Assembly: GCF_032884065.1 (NCBI RefSeq)
Contig: NC_088880.1
Coordinates: 31,089,298-31,153,297 of the forward strand
Length of the DNA stretch: 64,000 nucleotides
Direction of reading: 5' to 3'
Source of the DNA: Artemia franciscana
Taxonomy: Eukaryota; Arthropoda; Branchiopoda; Anostraca; Artemiidae
Below, one piece after another: positions 57,575 to 64,000 of the stretch; positions within the stretch are counted from its first letter, which is position 1; every line of letters starts with the position of its first letter. The notes beneath the pieces were generated by a model. The model saw only the letters and a list, made by a program, of their open reading frames with translations. It did no database searches and was not told where the DNA came from. The translations under genes and the position numbers were made by a program.

Positions 57575-58278
57575 TGCTTACTTTTCACGGGTAAATATAC
57601 GTTAATTTCATTATCAAGAATATATTTGACTACACGTAACTCTTTGGGTGTTTTTTTGGTTGAGATCCAATAGAAATTAACTATAGGGTTTATTAGTAAC
57701 TTGAAAATATGCCGAGGATAAAAATCCCAGTTCACCCGGATATATTTGCTTGTTTAAAGTTATAAGAGAACTTATTAGTGAGGATATAGTAAGTACAATT
57801 CAAAGCAAGTGTTTTCATACATTTGCCCTGATGAATGAGATTATGAAGAACAACCGTTATGGAAATTTTTTTATGACGAGACCAGACCGTAAATAACTAA
57901 CATCTCTTGAGACCATTCTTCAATGGATTCAGCTAAGTCATCGGTAATCAACCGCGAGTTTGATGCAATAATATTCAGCACATCAAGTCCCCGTATGAAT
58001 TTTATGTCGTTTGCAATAGTCTTTATTTTATCATTGGACTTTTGCCACACACTATAGCAATAATAGATATTTTTATGATTTTCTAAAAACATTTGGTTAC
58101 GATTTTGTATTATTTTTGTTAAAAGTGTATTTTTGCCAGAGATTAATGGTCTGCAAAGAAATAATCTGAATTGAGTTTTATACTGATAGTTACTCCCCAT
58201 TGTCAAAATACAACTAACCAAACCTGACCTCAATCTATTGAATAAATACTCAAAAAATAGAATACATAGTTTCTTCAA
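57575..58278 (-). pseudogene. Packaging-type P-loop ATPase relic, copy 1
   Basis: The - strand frame from 58278 carries a degenerate Walker A (RPLISGKNT, residues 43-51), IYYCYSVWQ (71-79), and a Walker B-like RLITDDL (109-115), then stops at 57871 because of an extra base. The next frame continues through a histidine-containing block and QGKCMKTLALNCTYY, and further remnants reach about 57575 (TPKELRV). The block order resembles poxvirus A32/FtsK-HerA-like ATPases of virus-like elements in invertebrate genomes, which pump DNA into capsids. The glycine-rich loop is altered and the frame broken, so it is dead. No capsid or polymerase gene is seen nearby. Family assignment is by recognition only. 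Confidence 0.55.
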
Positions 58279-58386
58279 TACATAAATAAATGCACTATAA
58301 ATTTACATAAATATATTTAAAAACAACATGAAACATTAAAAAACAACATTAAATTAGCTCATGAGTATATTTACAGACATTTAAAA

Positions 58387-58460
58387 AGGCGCTGACATAG
58401 TGCCAGCTCGCCCTGGCCCGCAGTTGGCGCTGCGCTTGCCGGCCTGGCCCAGCCACCCCA
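58387..58460. other. GC-rich block
   Basis: A sharp GC island (GGCGCTGACATAGTGCCAGC...GCCGGCCTGGCCCAGCC) in AT-rich DNA between the two ATPase copies. It probably belongs to a repeat. No coding frame. Confidence 0.5.
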
Positions 58461-58494
58461 CCCTTCTTTTGCTTGGTCTTAGTTTTTAATAATT

Positions 58495-58860
58495 CATCGG
58501 GATTTCTAGGGTCTGGTCATGATTTGTGTGTATTGGTCTTGATTTCCAAGCATTGTTCTGGATTTCTAAGCATTGCTCTGGATTTATAGATGTTGATCTC
58601 TCGAATTTTGTGAGTTCGTCTGGATTTCTATGCATTGGTTATGATTTCTATGGGGTTGCTCTAGATTTTTATTCTAGATTTTTATAATTTTTATTATATA
58701 TGATTTTTATTATTCATGTGGATTTTTATGCATTGATTAGGATTTCTATGTATTGGTCTGTATTTTAGAGTTGTTCTCGATTTCTACAGTTTAGTTATTT
58801 TCTATGAGTTTGCTTGGTTTTCTATGGCTTGGTCATGATGTCTGATTAGTCTGAGTTTCC
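58495..58860. repeat. Degenerate minisatellite, 22-27-bp unit
   Basis: Variants of 'GGATTTCTATGCATTGGTCT' recur about 14 times with strong drift. No coding content. Confidence 0.75.
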
Positions 58861-59214
58861 GCAAGCTGTGGTAATAAGGAAACGGCTTATTCAAGAAAAT
58901 GATACAAAGTATATGTCCGTTTTTATAATAAAGGGGAATTTTTAACAAAATCACTGGAAAACAAGGAGAGGGGGGGGGGGAATATAGGAAACATTGCTAT
59001 CTAACAATGAAATCGTAAGTTTCCACTGTTCAAATAAATACAATGATCTTGTTTAGTTTATAAAGTTACTTTTGCAAGAACAAGGTTGAAAACCCTTGCA
59101 TATGATAAGGTGTATCACAGGGATGTCACAGGTCTTCACCTGTTACCATGTTTCAGTGAATTGTCACAAGTCATCAGGAGAAGCGCTATTAGGGATTGAT
59201 TTTAATTAAGATTT

Positions 59215-59491
59215 CATATAGTAAGTACAATTCAAAGCAAGTGTTCTCATACATTTGCCCTGATGAATGCAATTATGACGAACAACCGTTATGGAAATTT
59301 TTTTATGACGAGACAGACCGTAAATAACTAACATCTCTTGAGACCATTCTTCAATGGATTCAGCTAAGTCATCGGTAATCAACCGCGAGTTTGATGCAAT
59401 AATATTCAGCACATAAAGTCCCCGTATGAATTTTATGTCGTTTGCAATAGTCTTTATTTTATCATTGGACTCTTGCCACACACTATAGCAA
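59215..59491 (-). pseudogene. Packaging-type ATPase relic, copy 2, cut by the Helitron
   Basis: About 275 bp are nearly identical to 57780-58060. The frame keeps the Walker B-like DDL, WSQEMLVIYGL and then, without copy 1's extra base, SRHKKISITVVRHN and QGKCMRTLALNCTYY. The Walker A half is absent because the sequence ends at 59491, where the Helitron begins. Since copies 1 and 2 differ at few sites, the duplication is fairly recent. Confidence 0.6.
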
Positions 59492-59547
59492 TCTATCTAT
59501 ATATATAAAAATAAGTTGTCTGTGGATCTGTGGATCTGTGGATCAGG

Positions 59548-59627
59548 TGACGTCATGTTTCGGCTGACGTCATGAAATTAGTTGCCATCATTTTGCTTTG
59601 AAGGTGACGTCATTCAAGTTATATAAG
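59548..59627 (+). promoter_or_regulatory. Helitron promoter: three TGACGTCA boxes and a TATA box
   Basis: Perfect CRE-type palindromes TGACGTCA at 59548-59555, 59565-59572 and 59605-59612 are followed by TATATAAG at 59620-59627 and an ATG at 59668. Spacing suits a short 5' UTR. Upstream, GTGGATCT is repeated (59521-59544). bZIP proteins of the CREB/ATF type bind this palindrome. Confidence 0.6.
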
Positions 59628-59667
59628 ACATATGTTCGCGTAGAATTCTATTAAGTTTAAGTTTACA

Positions 59668-59979
59668 ATGACTGATGAAGATGCTCAAAGAGTCTATGCC
59701 AAAAAACTTGCTGCTGATAGAGAAAGTCAGAAAAGAAAGCGTGCCGAGGAATCAAAAGAACAGCAAGGAAACAGGCTTGAGGCTAAAGAACGCAAAACCG
59801 CGCAGTTAGATGAAGATCCACCTGGACAGCGAGAGTCAAAACATATTAAAACTGAAAATGATAGCGATGATGATTGGGTTTGGGATTTTGACTTGGAAAA
59901 GTTCATCAATGACTACCAGATTTTAGTTAAAAAAACAAAGGTTCGGCGATATGTATTTCATAGTGAAGCTGAAAAATAA
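59668..59979 (+). CDS. Helitron protein N-terminal segment
   Basis: A 103-codon frame from ATG to TAA. It is rich in Lys/Arg/Glu with repeats like RKRAEESKEQQGNRLEAK, then an acidic patch SDDDWVWDFDLEKF. Such charged RxxEExxEQRxxRLEA repeats are usual at the N-terminus of Helitron Rep/helicase proteins in arthropods. The frame ends far too early for Rep (HUH nuclease) and helicase, which are absent or moved, so this is a truncated piece. It may still be expressed from the promoter directly upstream. Confidence 0.6.
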   Translation: MTDEDAQRVYAKKLAADRESQKRKRAEESKEQQGNRLEAKERKTAQLDEDPPGQRESKHIKTENDSDDDWVWDFDLEKFINDYQILVKKTKVRRYVFHSEAEK

Positions 59980-60162
59980 AGAAGAAAAGGAAACTGAAAA
60001 AAGAAAAAAAGAGAAATTACAGACTGGGATACCGGGACACAAATGACGACCAGGACACAGGGAATATAAATGACGACCAGGACACAGGTATTTAAGAATA
60101 TCGTTCAAAGATAAATTTTTAATTGTAAGAAGACCGTTGAAAGAGAAATTTCTAATTGTAAA

Positions 60163-60547
60163 ATGACTGAAAAAACCTACAATGGCAACGGTACCACCAT
60201 CGAAGTAGATAACCAGTGGGTTTACGGCCAACCTACCATCTTCAAAGATACCACGATAGGAAGACTCTACACCGTTCACCCCAATCAACATGAATGCTTC
60301 TTTCTACGCCTGCTTTTGGTGAATGTACCCGGTCCGACATCCTTGAGTATTTGAGAACTGTAAACGGTACTATACATGACACTTACCGTAGTGCATGACA
60401 AGCTCTGAATTTATTGGAGAATGACCAAGATATATACCGATTTGCAGAAACTGCGAAACCATTGTATTACTGTTGGCAAACAGGCAAATTCCGTATATAC
60501 CGTCGAAAAAAAATGGCAAAACGAGCGCGTGCCAATGGCAAGAAAAT
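60163..60547 (+). pseudogene. Helitron Rep/helicase fragment, internally deleted
   Basis: TIEVDNQWV is a block from the Rep-side region. It is joined directly to TTIGRLYTVHPNQHECFFLR and LLLVNVPGPTS, the block that precedes the helicase, so the intervening several hundred residues are deleted. A one-base loss near 60333 shifts the frame. It continues EYLRTVNGTIHDTYRSA, a TGA stop, then QALNLLENDQD. From about 60450 the frame runs into minisatellite sequence. Walker motifs of the helicase are not present. Confidence 0.75.
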
Positions 60548-61650
60548 GTAAAATTATTGTGACCTGGTGATGAATGAAGTAAAAATAAAAGAAGAACGTA
60601 CTCTTAGCAAAAAAAAAAAAATGGAGAAACTAATATGCAGCTTTGGCAATAGTGACAAAACTGATGGTAATATGAAGGGCAAACCAATATATTTTGTTGG
60701 TAAAAAGAAAAAAGTTAAGTGCCGCTGGTAAAAATGGCAAAACTGACGTGTTGCAATGGCAAAAGTTCAAAACTATTACGTACCGTTAACAAAAAGAAAA
60801 TAAAAGAAGTATGTACTAACAGCAACAAAAAATAGAGAAATTATTATGTACAGTTGGCAAAAAAAAGGAGAAAAATTACCAAGTGCCGTTTGCAGAATTG
60901 ACAAAACCGATAGGTAACGATGAGAAGACGTTCCAAAACTTTTACATATTATTGACAAAAGAAGATAAAACAGGTATTTACTACTAGCAACAAAAAATGG
61001 TGAAACCATTAAGTGCTGTTGGTAAAAAAAAAGAATAACTGTAAAGTGCCGTCGATGAAAACGGCAAAACCAATGTGTAATAATGGCAAAAATTACAAAC
61101 ATATTGTGTACCGCTGACAAAAAAAAGGTAAGACAACTATTTACTATTAGAAAAAAAATGGTAAAACCGTTGTGTTCTATTGGTAAAAAATGGAAAAATT
61201 TTTACGGCATCTACCGTTGTCAAAACGGAGAATGATGAGTACCGAGGGGAAACAATAGCGGAACCTTATGTACCGTTGAGAAAAATGACAAACCGACGTG
61301 TAATGACAGCACAAACTATTATATGCTGTTGGCAAAAACAGTAAAGCCGTTGTGTGCTGTTGGCAAAAATAACAAGAATGACAAAAAAGAAGAACAGATG
61401 TATACTATTAGCAGAAAATAATTATGAAACTATTATATACTGTTGGCAAAAAATGGAAAACCGTTGTATGCTGTTGGTAAAAATAGCAAATCCGACGTGT
61501 AAACATGGCAAAACCATTATATGCTGTTGACAAAAAAAATAGTAAAACCTTTATAGATTATCGAAAAAATGGCCAAACCATTGATTACTGAAAACACAAA
61601 AAATCCAAAAATAATTGTTTACCGGTGACGAAAAGAAGATAACAAATCTA
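60445..61650 (+). repeat. Degenerate minisatellite with TGCTGTTGGCAAAAATGGCA units
   Basis: Units of about 30-36 bp (TGCTGTTGGCAAAAA plus TGGCAAAACCGTTGTG or variants) repeat some 30 times with strong drift, for example at 61323, 61356, 61439, 61468 and 61522. Related sequence resumes at 63650-63780 after the nested element. Confidence 0.75.
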
Positions 61651-61721
61651 AGAAAGAAGAAAAAGAAGCTAAGAGATATGGCAATTGTAACGAAGTCGGA
61701 AGAGCCAAGAGCTCATATGGC

Positions 61722-63646
61722 ATAAGCTCTAGCAAAACTCTAAGAATCAATAAAAAAAAGGTAAAGGATACGGCATTAGACTTTACAGTCCGTACAGGAT
61801 TGATATTGATATTATATATATATTCATATTAAATCAATAGATTGATTTAAAAGGAAAATCAGAGGCTTAATGCCGGTCGAGATTTAAAATAAGAGCTCTG
61901 AGACACAAGGTCCTTCTAAATATCAAAATTAATCAAGTTCCGATCACCCACTCGTAAGTTGAAAATACCTCATTTTTCTAATTTTTCCTCTCCTTTCAGC
62001 CCTCCTGATCGTCGAATCGGGAAAAAAACTTTATCAAGTCAATTTGTGCAGTCCCTGACACGCCTACCCATTTTCATCGTCCTAGCACATCCAGAAGCAC
62101 CAAACTCGCAAAAGCACCGGACCCTCCCCCTAACTCTCCCAAAGAGAGCGAATCCAGTCCAGTACGTCAATCATTTATCTATGATATGTGCTTATTCTAT
62201 CCACTAATTTTCATCCTAATCTCTCCACTCTAAGCGTTTTCCAAGATTTCTGGTTTCCCCTCCATCTTCCCCCAACGTCACCAGATCTGGTCGAGATTCA
62301 AAATAAGAGCTCTGAGACATGAGTTCCTTTTAAATATCACTTTTCATTAAGATCTGGTCACCCGTTCTTACGTTAAAATACCAAAATTTTTCTAATTTTT
62401 CCAAATTAACACCCCCCCCCAACTTCCCCCAAGAAAGTGGATCCATTCCAATTATGTCAATCACGTTTATAAAACTTGTACTTATTCTTCCCATCAAGTT
62501 TCATCTCGATCTCTCAACTCTAAGCTTTTTCCAAGATTTCCGGCTTCCAAGATTTCTGTTTCCCCCCTCGAACCTTCTACGTCCTTGGATCCGATTCGAA
62601 TTGAAAATGAAGCATCTGAGACATAAGATCTTTATATATATATCAAATTTCATTAAGATCCGATTACCCATCCGTAAGATAAAGATACCTCAATTTTCAC
62701 GTTTTCCCCCTTAAACTCCCCCCTATGTTACTCGATCTGGTTAAGATTTAAAATGAGAGCTCTGAAGCACAAGATCCTTCTAAATATAAAATTACATTAA
62801 GATCTGACTACTTGTTCGTAAGTTACAAATACCTCATTTTTTATAATTTTTCCGAATTACCCCCCCCCCCTAACTCCCCCAAAGAGAGTGATCCGGTCTG
62901 GTTTTGTCAAACTCTTATCTTGGACTTGTGCTTATTTTTCCCACCAAGTTTCATCCTGATCTCTCCACTCTAAGCCTTTTCCAAGATTTCCGGTTCTCCC
63001 TGCCCTAACTTCCCCCAATGACACTGGGTCCGGCTAGGATTTATAATAAGAGATCTCAGTTACGAGGTACTTCTAAATATAAATTTTATTAAGATCCGAT
63101 CACTCCTTTGTAAGTTAAAAATACCTCATTTTTTCTAATTTTTCAGAATTAACCCTCCCCCAAACTCTCCGAAAAAGAGAAGATCCGTTCCGGTTATGTC
63201 AATCATGTATCTAGGACTTGTACTTAGTTTTTCCACCAAGTTCGTCCCGATCCCTCCACTCAAAGTGTTTTCCAGATTTTAAGTTTCCCCATCCAACTCC
63301 CCCCAATGTTACCGGATCCGGTCAGGATTTAAAAAAGAGCTTTGAGACACGATATCCTTCTAAATATCAATTTCGTTAAGGTCTGATCACCAGTTCATAA
63401 GATAAAAATATCTCATTTTTATAATTTTCCCCAAATTAACCGTCCCCCCACTCCCCTCCAGATGGTCGAGTCGGCAAAACGGACTATTTCTAATTAGATC
63501 TGATCTGGTCCCTGATACGCCTGCCAAATTTCATCGTCCTAGCTTATCTGGAAGTGTCTAAACTAGCAAAACCGGGACAGACAGACCGACCGACAGAATT
63601 TACGATCGCTATATGTCACTTGCTTAATACCAAGTGCCATAAAAAT
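61722..63646 (-). mobile_element. G-rich mosaic repeat element with terminal hairpin, copy B
   Basis: Reverse complement of the family at 51708-55075. It opens with 'GCTCATATGGCATAAGCTCT' and 'AAATCAATAGATTGATTTAA', runs through about five units ('AAGTTTCATCCTGATCTCTC', 'TCCGGTTATGTCAATCATGT', C runs), and ends with the 'GACAGACAGACC'-like block, the hairpin CACTTG..CCAAGTG (63617-63636) and CCATAAAAAT. It appears nested in the minisatellite, which flanks it on both sides. Confidence 0.8.
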
Positions 63647-63873
63647 AGGTATATGCTTATACCAAAAAAGAAATGACAAAAGCATTACGTACTATTGATG
63701 AAAAAAAACAAAAAACTATTGTGAAAAAATGATGAAATCGTTCTACAGCATTGTAAAAAGCAAAAAAAGAGAATCATTGATTGGTATTAGACGTTATATA
63801 TACTATAATTACGAAGATATACAATAAATAATAAAATAACATAAATGTCATGTGCTGACAGGGCCATCTCTTA

Positions 63874-64000
63874 TTACGAATCGTTGATAACTTTTTCAAT
63901 CCAGTCTAAGTAGTAGGATACTCGCTGATAAACGCCTGGGTAGTCTTTGAATGCACAACCGTTACCAAAAGATACAATACCAACTTGAATAACCTTGCCA
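63874..64000 (-). CDS. Serine protease (trypsin/chymotrypsin type), last exon, partial
   Basis: On the - strand the window edge opens directly into [20 protein letters not shown] and [20 protein letters not shown], ending Ser-TAA at 63876-63874. This is the C-terminal hallmark of peptidase family S1: the GIVSFG strand and the GCA turn that line the specificity pocket, then [14 protein letters not shown], whose last part is the C-terminal helix. The catalytic His, Asp and Ser come earlier in these proteins and so lie outside the window to the right. The reading frame is intact here. Such enzymes are usually secreted, in digestion or clip-domain cascades; this piece cannot tell which. No splice acceptor is visible before the edge. 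Confidence 0.88.
   Translation of the reverse strand, partial: GKVIQVGIVSFGNGCAFKDYPGVYQRVSYYLDWIEKVINDS

Larger units (their letters stand above)
59492..63800 (+). mobile_element. Helitron, 5' end certain, 3' end not found
   Basis: Starts with TCTATCTATATATATAAAAA, the 5'-TC terminus with the TATATATAAA stretch typical of animal Helitrons. It is inserted between A and T: the intact copy of the target reads GCAA|TAATAG at 58057-58066. Inside are a promoter-like block (59548-59627), an N-terminal ORF (59668-59979) and a helicase fragment (60163-60547). Beyond these are a minisatellite and a nested repeat element. I found no CTRR end with hairpin, so the right limit is only a guess: minisatellite-like sequence returns at 63650-63780, before the protease exon. 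Confidence 0.7.

Noticed and set aside
1..64000. CRISPR arrays, operons, bacterial promoters or ribosome binding sites
   Set aside because: The genes are split by spliceosomal introns and the repeats are eukaryotic. No regularly spaced short repeats with unique spacers were seen.

Overview
The window looks like a piece of an arthropod nuclear genome, most likely a crustacean. The base composition is AT-rich, coding exons are short and split by large introns with GT..AG borders, and nearly all the rest is decayed transposable elements, SINEs, foldback elements, microsatellites and tandem repeats. Several repeats (the hairpin-ended family at 4652-5240 and 16385-16745, the G-rich mosaic family at 51.7-55.1 kb and 61.7-63.6 kb) look to me like repeats seen in brine shrimp (Artemia) genomic DNA. 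That is recognition from memory, not a search.

Only three host genes can be supported. (1) The last exon of an unrecognised gene on the + strand (25-356), with a plausible poly(A) signal at 824. (2) A five-exon gene on the - strand, coding exons 32209 -> 13251, for a 247-residue protein with four membrane segments. All splice phases agree. It resembles insect septate-junction tetraspan proteins of the pasiflora type. (3) The last exon of a trypsin/chymotrypsin-type serine protease on the - strand at the right edge (63874-64000).

Layout. 0.4-9.8 kb: intergenic, with simple repeats, a small terminal-inverted-repeat (TIR) element, a LINE remnant and a SINE remnant. 9.8-32.2 kb: the tetraspan gene, whose introns hold SINEs, foldback elements, a 117-bp array, 183-bp and 123-150-bp tandem repeats, and a 168-bp insert with a perfect 13-bp target duplication. 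32.2-47.3 kb: mainly dead non-LTR retrotransposons of two types (RTE-like and CR1/Jockey-like), SINEs and MITEs. 48.4-51.0 kb: a broken DNA-transposon-like gene of a family I cannot name, followed by a 46-bp perfect palindrome. 51.7-55.1 kb: a G-rich mosaic repeat with a terminal hairpin. 57.6-59.5 kb: two copies of a broken packaging-type P-loop ATPase of the kind carried by virus-like elements. The second copy is cut by a Helitron that begins at 59492. The Helitron carries a compact promoter with three TGACGTCA boxes, an N-terminal ORF and a broken helicase fragment, then runs into a minisatellite that is itself split by a second G-rich mosaic element.

None of the mobile elements has an intact enzyme. 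The most informative places are the Helitron/ATPase junction, which has an internal empty-site control, the unnamed transposase-like gene with its palindrome, and the insert at 26.7 kb.
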